64,000 nucleotides of DNA from DATARR01 sp044868005 (GTDB taxonomy: Bacteria > Acidobacteriota > Thermoanaerobaculia > Multivoradales > UBA5704): the NCBI GenBank assembly GCA_044868005.1, contig JBIOVX010000303.1, positions 1 through 64,000 on the forward strand, in the 5' to 3' direction. The position numbers were made by a program, and so were the translations under genes. Every line of letters starts with the position of its first letter. The stretch's first letter is position 1. Under the pieces are notes generated by a model. It was not told where the DNA came from and made no database searches. It was given only the letters and a program-made list of their open reading frames with translations. This document shows positions 9,832 through 19,089 of the stretch, piece by piece.

Positions 9832-11613
9832 CTACTGGAAGTAGCCGTTGATGTCGATGATGACGTGGCTGGTGCCGTTGGAGGCGTTCTGCACGCCGAT
9901 CGTCCCCGCGCCGTTGGTCGCCAGCTCGAGTATGGAGTTGCCGGCGCGGGTCGCTCCCGCCGGGAAGCCGACCGCGATGGTCCCCGTCGGGGAGACGTTG
10001 CCTGGATAGGCACTGAGGTAGCCCGAGGCGCCGCCGGCGATCACGGTGACGTTGGCGGAGACGGCCTTGGCCGTCGCCGGGATGCCGCAGAGGCCGGCGA
10101 CGGTGACGATGCGGGTCGCGTTGGGGGCCAGGGCCGGGCCGCCGTTGGGATTGCGGGTATCCAGAACGCGGCAAGGAGTCAGCGTATAGAAGTCCGTCGG
10201 CGCCGGAGGCGTGGGAGCGACGGGGGCCAGGCAGGTGGGATTGCCGGCGGCCACGGAGTTGACGTGGCTGGTCATCCGCGCCGCTTCCCGCCCGGGCTGG
10301 ACGCCGTAGGGGTGGCCGGTGCCGAAGTTGAGGCTGATGTCGCTGTAGCTGCCGCGCACCAGGTGGCAGTAGCTCATGATCGTGCCGCTGCCCAAGCCGG
10401 CAGGGCCCGGCAGGGAGGTGGCGCCGGAGTAGCAGCCGCTCTCACCGGAGTAGCACTGGTCAATGGGGCTCGCGCTGCCGCCGATGCCGTTGTAGCAATG
10501 GCCGTGGGGCGAGTTGAAGTTGTGGCCGATCTCATGCGCCACGGCCATGATGTCCCACATCACGGTCGGCGCGTTGATGTTGAAGGTGCCGGTGATGCTG
10601 GCGGTGAATCCATAGCCGCCGCCCCAGGCGGCGTCCGTCGGCAGGCCCGGGCAACTGGCGCCGGCGCCGAAGCCGCCCGAGCACAGCACGCCGAGCCAGG
10701 CGATGCCGCCGCCCAGGCTCTTGCCGCTCAGGAAGTGGGCGATCGTCCGCGAGACGCCCGTCTTGTTGAGGTTCCAGTAGCGGCCGAACTCCATCAATCC
10801 GCACAGCGTGCTGGTCTGCGCCCAGGGATCGCTGGGGGTGGTCCACAGGCTGACGGATTGGACCACCAGGGACGTGCTGATCTCGTTGAGGTAGATGGTG
10901 GACGCGTAGCCGATGAGGTTGCCGGCGTAGTTGGTGGCGGTGGTCGGGTTGTTGAACTTGGCGTAGTACTCGTAGTCCGTCTCGATGGCCACCCGTGCCG
11001 TGTGCAGGAGGGTGCCCGCGGCGGTCACGGCGGACGCCTTGGCCGGCGGGGCGTTGAGGACCAGATCCTCCAGGGGATGTTGATTCTGCGGCAGCGCGGT
11101 GTTGCCGCAGGCGAAGCCCTCGCCGCGCGCCGCCTTCATCGTCACGGGCTCCACCCGCCGCATCTCCAGCGGCGCGTCCAGGGCCTTCACCGCGGCCTCG
11201 TCGCCGCCGATCAGGTACGTCTCTTCAGAGCGCGTGACGATGCCTTCCGTGTTGCCGTCCGCGAGCACGCTGAGGAACACCCGCGAGCCGGGCTCGCCCT
11301 CGACGGTGCCGCGGAAGTAGACGTTGGCCGGCGCCGGCACCTCCTCGGTGGCACCGTCCTCGCCATGGAGGATGATCTTCGCGTCGTCGGCGAACACCTG
11401 GAAGCGCTCCAGCACGAACGCCGCCGCCCCCCCCGTATCCGCCACCTGCACGTTCTCCAGCCGCAGCTCCGCGCCGACCGGCGCCCCGGCCGCCCTCTGC
11501 GAGAAGTCTCTGCTCTCGATGGACATGGCGCGCGGCTCCACCGCGGCGGCCGGCGTTGCGGCGATCAACAGCGCGCAGGCGGCAAGGATCGTTCGGTTCA
11601 GGGTCCAGCGCAT
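9832..11613 (-). CDS. Secreted M12-type zinc metalloprotease with C-terminal Cys-pair/GYF domain
   Basis: From ATG 11613 (ribosome site GGAGAGA) the product is 593 residues. A signal peptide (about 1-24) precedes a propeptide-like region and a metzincin domain with HEIGHNFNSPH at 360-370. The three zinc histidines are His360, His364 and His370, Glu361 is catalytic, and the Met-turn reads TIMSYCH. The usual Gly of HExxHxxGxxH is Asn here. Many cysteines suggest disulfides. Residues 474-593 form the shared C-terminal domain (TPCRVLDTR, GLCGIP, ending INGYFQ). It probably cleaves extracellular protein. A longer frame extends upstream to 11841, but the signal peptide and ribosome site fix the start. 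Confidence 0.88.
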   Translation of the reverse strand: MRWTLNRTILAACALLIAATPAAAVEPRAMSIESRDFSQRAAGAPVGAELRLENVQVADTGGAAAFVLERFQVFADDAKIILHGEDGATEEVPAPANVYFRGTVEGEPGSRVFLSVLADGNTEGIVTRSEETYLIGGDEAAVKALDAPLEMRRVEPVTMKAARGEGFACGNTALPQNQHPLEDLVLNAPPAKASAVTAAGTLLHTARVAIETDYEYYAKFNNPTTATNYAGNLIGYASTIYLNEISTSLVVQSVSLWTTPSDPWAQTSTLCGLMEFGRYWNLNKTGVSRTIAHFLSGKSLGGGIAWLGVLCSGGFGAGASCPGLPTDAAWGGGYGFTASITGTFNINAPTVMWDIMAVAHEIGHNFNSPHGHCYNGIGGSASPIDQCYSGESGCYSGATSLPGPAGLGSGTIMSYCHLVRGSYSDISLNFGTGHPYGVQPGREAARMTSHVNSVAAGNPTCLAPVAPTPPAPTDFYTLTPCRVLDTRNPNGGPALAPNATRIVTVAGLCGIPATAKAVSANVTVIAGGASGYLSAYPGNVSPTGTIAVGFPAGATRAGNSILELATNGAGTIGVQNASNGTSHVIIDINGYFQ

Positions 11614-11938
11614 CGATACCTCTCTCCACCAGGGCAGAAGCCCGTCGTTGTCGTTCCTTGAGCCGGGAGGATTGTGGTCTACACAGGGGCTTATGTCAAT
11701 CCACGTATAAAACAGGGTATCAATTTTTGTCACCTGACCTGTCAACCTGCGTCCAGCTCCGCCGGTGTTCCGACTCCGCAAAGTGCCTGGAATCAACGGT
11801 TTTCCCTCCGGAACGGCAACTACAGGAGGAGGTAAACGCAAACTCCAGGCCTACGAACCCCGGGCCGGCCGCGGTGAATTTCCGATATGGGAGGGGTAGA
11901 GCACCGTCCCTGTACGCCGTGATACTGTGCCCCTCCCC
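11614..11938. other. Non-coding divergent region
   Basis: These 325 bases separate the leftward protease gene from the rightward glycan operon. The part around 11660-11750 is more AT-rich than its surroundings and holds the leftward promoter listed next. AGGAGGAGG at about 11830 looks like a ribosome site, but no start codon or convincing frame follows it. TACTGT at 11923-11928 lies ten bases before the rightward ATG and may be a -10 element. Confidence 0.6.
11671..11699 (-). promoter_or_regulatory. Sigma-70-like promoter of the metalloprotease gene
   Basis: On the minus strand TTGACA (11699-11694) and CACAAT (11676-11671) are 17 bases apart. The -35 box is perfect and the -10 box matches four of six. 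It would start transcription about 50 bases before the ATG at 11613. Confidence 0.5.
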
Positions 11939-14104
11939 ATGCGACCCGCGCCTCTCCCGCTGTACGGAGATCCGGCTCGAGTACCGCCTGACCGCCCTCC
12001 TGGAGCCGTGGACATCGTCGTGCCGGTCGCCGGCGCGCCGGAGGCGTTTTCCCGCTGCCTCGACAGCCTCCTCCTGCACACCGACCTGGATCGGGACCGG
12101 CTGGTGGTGGTCCTCGACGGGCCGCAGCCGGGGCCGACGGAGGAGCGCGCCGAGCGGCTGCGGCAAGAGCACCCGCGAGGCGTCCTCGTCCTGGAGAGCC
12201 CCGAACGCCGTGGTTTCGTGGCGGCGGTCAACCGCGGCATGTCCGCCTCCGACCGCGACGTCATCCTGCTCAACAGCGACACGCAGGTGACCGCGCGTTG
12301 GGTCGCGAAGCTCCAGGAGGCCGCCTGCTCGGCGCCGGAGATCGCCACCGCCACCCCCTTTTCCAACAGCGCCACGATCTGCTCGCTGCCGCGTTTCCTG
12401 GAGGCCAACGCCCTGCCCACCGGGTGGGACACCGACCGCTTCGCGCGGCTCGTCGAGGAACGCTCCCGCCGGGCTTACCCGCGGCTGCCCACAGGGGTCG
12501 GCGTGTGCCTCTACATCAAGCGCAAGGCTCTCGACCAGGTCGGTCTCTTCGACGAAAAGAGCTTCGGCGAGGGCTACGGGGAGGAGAGCGAGTTCTGCAT
12601 GCGGGCGCTCAAGGCGGGCTACGCCCACGTGCTGGACGACGCCACCTTCATCTTCCACGAGGGCCAGCAGAGCTTCGGCAGCCGGCGGCTCCTACGGATG
12701 CGGGCTGCCCATCGGGTGATGCGGCGGCTGCATCCCGAATATCTGGCGACCGTGGCGGAGTTCATCCGCGAGGACCCCATCCGCCCTTTGCGCGAGCGCG
12801 TGGTGCGGGAGCTCCTCCCCAGGCGGACCTCATCCGTCTTGCGCCGCCCCGCCAGGATCCTTCACCTGGTGCACGGCTGGCCGCCGTGGAATTCCGCGGG
12901 GACCGAGCTCTATGCGGCCTGGCTCGCCTGGCGGCAGGTCCGCGTGCGCGAAGTCGCGGCCTATGCGCGCCTCGCCGACCCGCAGCGCCCCCACGGCGAG
13001 GCCGTCGAGCTCCTCGATCGCGGCGTCCGCGTGCGGTTGATCGTCAACAATTTCACCCAGCGCGACCCGCTCTCGCGCAACGCGTTGCGGGACAGGACCC
13101 TGCAGTCCGACTTCGCCCGCCTGGTGGCGGAGGCTCAGCCGCAGCTTCTCCACGTGCACCACCTGGCCGGGCATGCCGCTTCGCTGGTGGGCCTGGCGGC
13201 GCGGCGGGGCATCCCGATCGTCTTTCAGCTCCAGGACTGGTGGCAGCCCTGCGCCCGGGTCAACTTGCTGGACGCCTGGGGCCGGCTCTGCAGCGGACCG
13301 GGAATCGGCAAGTGCGCGGCCTGCCGTCCGCTCACCGGCCTGCCGCCGGCTCCGGTGCTCAACCGGGCCCTCTACGGCTACCGCTTCTCGCGGATGAAGG
13401 CTGCGCTGCGCCAGGCGGGCGCCTTCGTCATGGGCTCGCGCTTCATCCACGAGAGTTATTTGAAGCTGGGTTATTTACGGCCGGGGGATTCCGCCTTCGT
13501 AATCCCGTACGGCGTCGATCTTCCGCCGCGGACGGTCCGCCGGCTCCGCCGGCCTGGGGAACCGCTCCGTTTCGGCGTGATCGGCTCGCTCCTGCCGCAC
13601 AAGGGGATCCACGTCGCGGCGGCCGCCTTCGCGGGGATGGACCCCGCCCGGGCCCGGCTGGCGATCTGGGGCGATCCGTCCGTCGACCCTGCCTACGTGG
13701 ACGCGCTGCTCGGATCGGGCGCCGTCGAGCTGCGCGGGCGCTTCGAGGAGCCGCGCAAGCCGGAAGTCTTCACCGAGCTCGACGTCCTGATCGTGCCCTC
13801 GCTCGGCCTCGAGTCGTTCGGCCTGGTGGCCCGCGAAGCCATGCACCACGGCGTGCCGGTGCTGGCGAGCCACCGCGGCGCGCTGCCGGAGATGTTCGCG
13901 GGTCCGGAGGACTACGGCGCTCTTTTCGATCCGGAGGACCCGGCGTCGCTGCGCGCCTGGATCGAACGGTTGATCGCCGAGCCGGAGATCCTCGATCGCT
14001 GGACGGCCGCGCTGCCGCCGGTCAAAGGCATGGACGAGCATGCCGAGGAGATCGAGGAGGTCTACGAGCGGGTGCTGAGCCGGCGGAGGAGGAGCCTGGG
14101 GTGA
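11939..14104 (+). CDS. GT2-GT4 fusion glycosyltransferase
   Basis: The 721-residue product joins two enzymes. Residues about 20-270 are GT2: DIVVPVAG at the start, RRGFVAAVNRG, and the metal site LLNSDTQV. The acceptor-side block YGEESEFCMRA is also present. Residues about 300-721 are GT4: HLVHGWPPWNSAGTELY at the start, and the donor site GLESFGLVAREAMHHGVPVLAS. Such proteins add two successive sugars to a lipid-linked glycan in the cytoplasm. ATG 11939 is chosen over GTG 11927 because TACTGT lies ten bases before it. It opens a six-gene operon whose next gene starts inside its stop codon (GTGA). Confidence 0.85.
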   Translation: MRPAPLPLYGDPARVPPDRPPGAVDIVVPVAGAPEAFSRCLDSLLLHTDLDRDRLVVVLDGPQPGPTEERAERLRQEHPRGVLVLESPERRGFVAAVNRGMSASDRDVILLNSDTQVTARWVAKLQEAACSAPEIATATPFSNSATICSLPRFLEANALPTGWDTDRFARLVEERSRRAYPRLPTGVGVCLYIKRKALDQVGLFDEKSFGEGYGEESEFCMRALKAGYAHVLDDATFIFHEGQQSFGSRRLLRMRAAHRVMRRLHPEYLATVAEFIREDPIRPLRERVVRELLPRRTSSVLRRPARILHLVHGWPPWNSAGTELYAAWLAWRQVRVREVAAYARLADPQRPHGEAVELLDRGVRVRLIVNNFTQRDPLSRNALRDRTLQSDFARLVAEAQPQLLHVHHLAGHAASLVGLAARRGIPIVFQLQDWWQPCARVNLLDAWGRLCSGPGIGKCAACRPLTGLPPAPVLNRALYGYRFSRMKAALRQAGAFVMGSRFIHESYLKLGYLRPGDSAFVIPYGVDLPPRTVRRLRRPGEPLRFGVIGSLLPHKGIHVAAAAFAGMDPARARLAIWGDPSVDPAYVDALLGSGAVELRGRFEEPRKPEVFTELDVLIVPSLGLESFGLVAREAMHHGVPVLASHRGALPEMFAGPEDYGALFDPEDPASLRAWIERLIAEPEILDRWTAALPPVKGMDEHAEEIEEVYERVLSRRRRSLG

Positions 14105-15330
14105 GTGGCCTTTCCGTGGCCTGGCGGGTGCTGCGGGCGGAGGGAATCCTTGCGGCGCGGGATCGGACGCTCGATCGGATCGCGGAGGCCCGGAGGCGGC
14201 GATCGTTCTCCGCCGCGCCGCCGGATTGGCGTCCGCCGCAGCCCATCCCCGTTCTCAATCTCTCGGCGACGCCTCCGGCCCCGCGCCTTGGCGGCGTTCC
14301 GTCGCAACTCCTGCGTAGAATCGAGGGCGAACGGCGTCCGGTCGCTCTCCTTTATCCGCAGCCGGACGGGTGGCGCCTGGAGATCGCAGCGGCAGGGGAG
14401 CGGCGATCCTTGCTCTTTCCCGGGTCTCCTCCCAGCCCCATCGCGCTGGAGGATTCCGCGTTCGAAAATGCGGTCCGCTCGGCCGTCGAGATCCTCGGTG
14501 CCCGGACCCTGCACGCCGAGGGGCTTTATGGGCTGCCGCCTGCGTCTCTCCTCCGGCTCGGACGCGCGGGCCTGGATCTGAGCCTCGCGCTCCACGACTT
14601 CGCCGTCTTCTGTCCGCGGCCGCACCTGCTGGAGCGCCCTCAGCTTCAGTTCTGCCGGTATTCGCGGGACCTCGATCGCTGCGGGCGCTGCCTGCGCCAG
14701 GATTGGCCGGTCGAGGACGCCTTTCAGCAGCAGCGGCGGGAGAGCGGAGCCGAGCTGCTAGCATCCGCCTCATCCCTGATTTTTCCCTCGGCGTTCCTGA
14801 GGCGCACCTATCAGGATCTTTTTCCAGGGCTCGCGCCGGAGCGTCTGCGCTTCGTGGCGCCGGCGGGAGGACCGACCGCGTCGCCGCCAGCTCCTGGTCC
14901 GGTCCGGCACGTCGCCCTGGTCGGCGGGGTCCAGGCGCACAAGGGAGCCCTCGTCTTCGAGGACGTGGTGAGGCGGATGGAAGGATCGGGCCTGCGCTGG
15001 ACCGCCTATGGGGGAGGGGAGCCCGAGCTGCTGGCCCGGCTTCGGCGGCTGCCACGGGTGCGCATCCGCGGCTACTACCGGAGCGGCACCCTACCGCGCC
15101 TGCTCCGGCGCGATCGCGTGGACGTAGCGCTCCTCCTCTCGATCGTCCCCGAGTCGTACAGCCTTGTCCTCGACGAATGCGTGAGCGCCGGCGTGCCGGT
15201 CCTGGCCTTCGACCTGGGCGCGGTGGGCGAGCGGTTGCCGCAGCTCGAGGCGGGGTCTCTGGTGCGCCTGGAGGAAGGCGCCGAGGGGGTAGTTCGGGCC
15301 TTGAAACGCGCTACACTACCGCCCCCGTGA
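14101..15330 (+). CDS. GT4-like glycosyltransferase
   Basis: The GTG at 14101 overlaps the previous stop as GTGA; the product has 409 residues. The C-terminal half is a GT-B donor domain: HVALVGGVQAHKGALVFEDVVRRM, RIRGYYRSGTLPRLL, and PESYSLVLDECVSAGVPVLAFD. The Glu-rich end of that block contacts the nucleotide sugar in GT4 enzymes. The middle has a cysteine cluster (CRYSRDLDRCGRCLR) also found in O-antigen GT4 proteins of this type. The N-terminal 90 residues are basic and not recognised. It presumably extends the same glycan as its neighbours. Confidence 0.78.
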   Translation: MSGLSVAWRVLRAEGILAARDRTLDRIAEARRRRSFSAAPPDWRPPQPIPVLNLSATPPAPRLGGVPSQLLRRIEGERRPVALLYPQPDGWRLEIAAAGERRSLLFPGSPPSPIALEDSAFENAVRSAVEILGARTLHAEGLYGLPPASLLRLGRAGLDLSLALHDFAVFCPRPHLLERPQLQFCRYSRDLDRCGRCLRQDWPVEDAFQQQRRESGAELLASASSLIFPSAFLRRTYQDLFPGLAPERLRFVAPAGGPTASPPAPGPVRHVALVGGVQAHKGALVFEDVVRRMEGSGLRWTAYGGGEPELLARLRRLPRVRIRGYYRSGTLPRLLRRDRVDVALLLSIVPESYSLVLDECVSAGVPVLAFDLGAVGERLPQLEAGSLVRLEEGAEGVVRALKRATLPPP

Positions 15331-16547
15331 GCAGCTCCCCGTTTCCCTTCGATGTCTGTGTGATCGGAGGCGGCGGCCACGTGGGACTGCCTTTCGCGCT
15401 GATCTGTGCGGATTCGGGACTGCGGACCGTCATCTACGACCTCGACCGGGAGAAGGTGCGGCAGATCCGCTCCGGCGAGATGCCCTTTTTCGAGGAGGGG
15501 GCGGACGAGATGTTGCGGCGTGTCCTCGGCACCGACCGGCTGACCATCGAAGACCAGCCCGACCTGATCGGTCAGTGCCGCTTCCTGGTGATGATCATCG
15601 GCACGCCGGTCGACGAGCACCTCAATCCCAGCTTCGCCGCCATCGACCGCGTTCTCCGCCGGTGCTGGGAGCATCTGCGCGACGGCCAGATCCTGATCTT
15701 GCGCAGCACGGTGTTTCCAGGCACCGGCCAGCGCATTCAGCGCATGCTGCGCGAGGGCGGGCGGCGCATATCGGTCGCCTGTTGCCCGGAACGGGTCGCG
15801 CAGGGCCACAGCCTGCGCGAGTTCCGCGAGCTGCCGCAGATCCTCAGCGCCTTCGACCCGGAGACCCTGACCGTCGTACGCGAGCTCTTCGCGCGGTTCA
15901 CGCCGGAGTTCGTCGAGATGAGCCCGCTGGAGGCGGAGTTCTGCAAGCTGATGACGAACTCCTGGCGCTACATCCAGTTCGCCACCGTCAACCAGTTCTA
16001 CATGCTCGCCTCCGACAGCGGCGTCGACTTCGAGAGGATCCTCCACGGCTGCCGCCACAACTACCCGCGCATGGCCGGCATGCCGGGCCCGGGTTTCGCG
16101 GCCGGCCCCTGTCTGGTCAAGGACACCATGCAGCTCGCCGCCTTCAGCCACAACCATTTCATGCTGGGGCATTCCGCGATGCTGGTCAACGAGGGCCTGC
16201 CGAGCCATCTGATCGAGCTGGCCCGCCAGCGGGTGGACCTCGGTCAGGCCACGGCCGGCATCCTCGGCATGGCCTTCAAGGCGGAGAGCGACGACCCGCG
16301 CGACTCGCTCAGCTACAAGCTGCGCAAGCTGCTCACCCTGGAGGCCCGGGCCGTCCTGTGCACGGACCCCTACGTGCGCGACTCCTCCCTCGTCCCCCTC
16401 GATCGCGTGCTCGCCGAGTCCGACGTGCTCTTCGTCGCCACACCTCACCGGTGTTACCGAAGCCTGCCGCCGCTCGCCGGCAAGCCGGTCATCGACATCT
16501 GGAACTGCCTCCAGAAACCTCCGGCGTCCAGCTCCCAGGAGTCTTGA
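15327..16547 (+). CDS. UDP-glucose/GDP-mannose-type nucleotide-sugar dehydrogenase
   Basis: The start is GTG 15327, overlapping the previous stop by four bases; 406 residues. The NAD-binding loop GGGGHVGLPFA is near the N-terminus, and the catalytic cysteine is Cys262 in GPCLVKDT. These enzymes oxidise the C6 alcohol of a nucleotide sugar to a uronic acid in two steps. The sequence looks closer to the UDP-ManNAc/GlcNAc dehydrogenase branch than to UDP-glucose enzymes, but the substrate is not proven. It supplies an acidic sugar for the flanking glycosyltransferases. Confidence 0.88.
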   Translation: MSSSPFPFDVCVIGGGGHVGLPFALICADSGLRTVIYDLDREKVRQIRSGEMPFFEEGADEMLRRVLGTDRLTIEDQPDLIGQCRFLVMIIGTPVDEHLNPSFAAIDRVLRRCWEHLRDGQILILRSTVFPGTGQRIQRMLREGGRRISVACCPERVAQGHSLREFRELPQILSAFDPETLTVVRELFARFTPEFVEMSPLEAEFCKLMTNSWRYIQFATVNQFYMLASDSGVDFERILHGCRHNYPRMAGMPGPGFAAGPCLVKDTMQLAAFSHNHFMLGHSAMLVNEGLPSHLIELARQRVDLGQATAGILGMAFKAESDDPRDSLSYKLRKLLTLEARAVLCTDPYVRDSSLVPLDRVLAESDVLFVATPHRCYRSLPPLAGKPVIDIWNCLQKPPASSSQES

Positions 16548-16550
16548 ATC

Positions 16551-17573
16551 GTGAAAGTGCTCGTTACGGGATCGGCCGGCTTTATCAGCGGCTATGTGGT
16601 GCAGCAGCTCCTGGAGTCCGGCCACGAGGTCGTGGGCCTCGACAACTTTTCGAAATACGGCGTCGTCGAGCGGAGCTTTCAGGACCATCCCGGTTACCGC
16701 TTCCTGCAAGGGGATGCCAAGGAGGTGGAGCTGCTCGCGGAGCTGCTCGCCGACTGCGATCACTTCCTCGCCTGCGCCGCGCGCATCGGCGGCATCTCCT
16801 ACTTTCACGAATACGCCTACGATCTGCTCGCCGAGAACGAGCGCATCACCGCCGCGGCTTTCGACGCCGCAATCCGCGCCCATCGCCACCACCGGCTGCA
16901 GAAGATCACGGTGCTGAGCAGCAGCATGGTCTACGAGAACGCCACCGTGTTTCCCAGCCCGGAAGGGCACGAGAGGCAATGCTCGCCGCCGTCGAGCACC
17001 TATGGCTTCCAGAAGCTGGCCTGCGAGTACTTCGTGCAGGGAGCCTGGCAGCAGCATGGGTTGCCGTACACGATCTGCCGCCCCTTCAACTGCGTCGGCA
17101 TCGGCGAGGGCCGGGCGCTCGGCGACAGGGAGGTCCCCAGCGGCAACATCAAGCTGGCGATGAGCCACGTGGTGCCCGACCTCGTGCAGAAGGTGCTCAA
17201 GGGGCAGGACCCGCTCCACATCCTGGGGGAAGGCGGCCAGGTGCGCTGCTACACCTACGGCGGCGATCTGGCGCGCGGCATCATCGCCGCGATGTTTCAC
17301 CCGGCGGCGCGCAACGAGGACTTTAATCTCTCGACGCCGGTCGCCACCACGGTCCTTGAGCTGGCGGAGCTGGTGTGGCGCAAGATCCGGGGCGACGGCG
17401 AGCCGTTCCGCTACGTCTCCGATCCTCCCTATCCCCACGACGTGCAGATGCGGATTCCGGAGACGCGCAAGGCGAAGGAGGTGCTGGGCTTCGAGGCGAG
17501 CACGCCGCTTTCCGCGGTGCTCGACGAAGTGATCCCCCGGATCGAGCGCGAGATCGCCGAGGGGCGGATCTGA
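16551..17573 (+). CDS. NAD-dependent sugar epimerase/dehydratase
   Basis: This 340-residue extended short-chain dehydrogenase starts at GTG 16551, three bases after the dehydrogenase stop. It has the Rossmann motif GSAGFISG, an SSS block before the active site, and the catalytic YGFQK (YxxxK). It probably epimerises or dehydrates a nucleotide sugar, perhaps the uronate made by the preceding enzyme. The next gene appears to start in its stop codon. Confidence 0.88.
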   Translation: MKVLVTGSAGFISGYVVQQLLESGHEVVGLDNFSKYGVVERSFQDHPGYRFLQGDAKEVELLAELLADCDHFLACAARIGGISYFHEYAYDLLAENERITAAAFDAAIRAHRHHRLQKITVLSSSMVYENATVFPSPEGHERQCSPPSSTYGFQKLACEYFVQGAWQQHGLPYTICRPFNCVGIGEGRALGDREVPSGNIKLAMSHVVPDLVQKVLKGQDPLHILGEGGQVRCYTYGGDLARGIIAAMFHPAARNEDFNLSTPVATTVLELAELVWRKIRGDGEPFRYVSDPPYPHDVQMRIPETRKAKEVLGFEASTPLSAVLDEVIPRIEREIAEGRI

Positions 17574-18286
17574 ACCGGGACGGCGCTTACTTCGACCGGC
17601 TCGTCCACGAGCACGGCGATTTCAACCCTTTCACCGACCGTGGCTGGAGGACGCTGGCCGGCTGTTTCACCGCCGCGGTCGGGGGCGGAGAGTTACGGCT
17701 TCTGGACGTCGGCTGCGGCACGGGCCAGTCGCGGCAGGTCTACGAGGCTCACAGCTCCCGCTACGTCGGGCTCGACCTCTCTCTAGGAGCGCTCCGCCTG
17801 GCGCGGTCGCGTTTCGCGGACTCCGCATGGATGCAGGCGGACGCCTGCCGCCTGCCGTTCGCCGCCGGGACCTTCGACGGCGTCGCCTTCAGCAGCGTCC
17901 TGCACCACCTGGCCGACCGGCAGGCGGCCCTGGCCGAAGCCGCGCGGGTGCTGCGGCCGGGAGGGTGGGCTTTCGCCTTCGATCCCAATCTCCTGCACCC
18001 CGCGATGCTACTCTTCCGGCATCCCGGAAGCCCTCTCTATCGCTCGCAGGGGGTCAGCCCCGACGAGCGGCCGTTGCTTCCCTCGGCGTTGCGCCGGGAC
18101 TTCCAGCGGGCGGGGTTCGCGAAGATCGGCCAGCGCTGCCAGTCCGATATTCCCTACCGTGCCGTGGCGCCGAAGGGGCTCGACGCCCTACTGCCGCTCT
18201 ACAACCGGGCCGACTGGCTGTGGGAGAAGGCGGGGCTCGGCCGCTGGTTCGGCACCTTCGTGGTGACCTGGGCGCGCAAGCCGTGA
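17570..18286 (+). CDS. Class I SAM-dependent methyltransferase
   Basis: The frame encodes a methyltransferase with motif I LLDVGCGTGQS, motif II/III ADACRLPF, and post-I SSVLHHLADR. There is no ATG, GTG or TTG close to the start of homology. CTG at 17570 makes a CTGA overlap with the epimerase stop, in the same style as its neighbours, so a CTG start is proposed (238 residues). An upstream start inside the epimerase gene cannot be excluded. It probably methylates a sugar or glycan end. Confidence 0.75.
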   Translation: MNRDGAYFDRLVHEHGDFNPFTDRGWRTLAGCFTAAVGGGELRLLDVGCGTGQSRQVYEAHSSRYVGLDLSLGALRLARSRFADSAWMQADACRLPFAAGTFDGVAFSSVLHHLADRQAALAEAARVLRPGGWAFAFDPNLLHPAMLLFRHPGSPLYRSQGVSPDERPLLPSALRRDFQRAGFAKIGQRCQSDIPYRAVAPKGLDALLPLYNRADWLWEKAGLGRWFGTFVVTWARKP

Positions 18287-19005
18287 GCCAACCGCTCCGC
18301 TATTCGGTCGTCGTCCCTGTCTTCAACGAGGCGGCGAACATCGGCCCCTTCTGCCGCGCCGTCGTCGCGGAGCTGCCGCCGGGCTGCGAGCTCTTGGTGT
18401 GCTACGACATCCTCGAGGACGACACCCTGCCGGCGCTGGCGGCTCTGCCGGAAGCAGCGAAGCCCGCGCGGCTGCGGCTCGTCCACAACACGCTGGGCAG
18501 GGGGGTGCGCTACGCCATCGAAGCAGGGATGCGCGCCGCCGAGGCGCCGGTCGTCCTCGTCAGCATGGTGGACCTCTCGGACGATTACCGCATCGCCGGC
18601 GAGATGATCGCGCGCGCCGAAGCGGGCGCCGCCGTGGTCTGCGCCAGCCGCTACATGCCGGGAGGGAGGCAGATCGGCGGTCCCTGGCTGAAGGGCTTGC
18701 TGAGCCGCACGGCCGGTCTCACGTTGCATTGGCTGGCCGGGATCCCGACCCGCGATCCGACCAACAGCTTCAAGGCCTACCGCCGCGATTTCCTGGCGCT
18801 TACGCCGATCGAGAGCGCGGCGGGCTTCTCCCTGGCCCTCGAGCTGACGGTCAAGGCCCACTTCGCCGGCGAGCGGGTGGAGGAGATCGCCGCCACCTGG
18901 CGCGACCGCACGGCGGGCGAGAGCCGCTTCCGCCTCCTCGCCTGGCTGCCCAAGTACCTCCGCTGGTATCTCTGGGCCCTGCGCCGGCGGTGGCTCGGTC
19001 CTTGA
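18283..19005 (+). CDS. GT2 glycosyltransferase
   Basis: The GTG at 18283 overlaps the methyltransferase stop (GTGA); 240 residues. It shows the family 2 start YSVVVPVFNEAANI, HNTLGRGVRYAIEAG, and a binding region VLVSMVDLSDDY in place of a strict DXD. DPTNSFKAYRR matches polyprenyl-phosphate sugar synthases. The protein ends in a basic aromatic stretch without a clear membrane helix. It is the last gene of the operon beginning at 11939. Confidence 0.82.
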   Translation: MSQPLRYSVVVPVFNEAANIGPFCRAVVAELPPGCELLVCYDILEDDTLPALAALPEAAKPARLRLVHNTLGRGVRYAIEAGMRAAEAPVVLVSMVDLSDDYRIAGEMIARAEAGAAVVCASRYMPGGRQIGGPWLKGLLSRTAGLTLHWLAGIPTRDPTNSFKAYRRDFLALTPIESAAGFSLALELTVKAHFAGERVEEIAATWRDRTAGESRFRLLAWLPKYLRWYLWALRRRWLGP

Positions 19006-19089
19006 TCGGCGGGGAGCGGAGGGTAGGATCGCTGCAACGATGCTCAATGACGACGTGAAGGTCCCGGTACCGTCTGGAGCCCTCGGCTA

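Noticed and set aside
11828..11850. AGGAGGAGG as ribosome site of an extra small gene
   Set aside because: No ATG, GTG or TTG at a usable distance followed by a credible frame.
15312..15317. TACACT nine bases before the dehydrogenase GTG as a leaderless promoter
   Set aside because: It lies inside a tight operon where the start overlaps the previous stop, and no -35 is present; coincidence is likelier.
15075..17438. 787-codon open frame antisense to the sugar dehydrogenase and epimerase
   Set aside because: It spans three genes with intact motifs on the other strand and shows no domain of its own.
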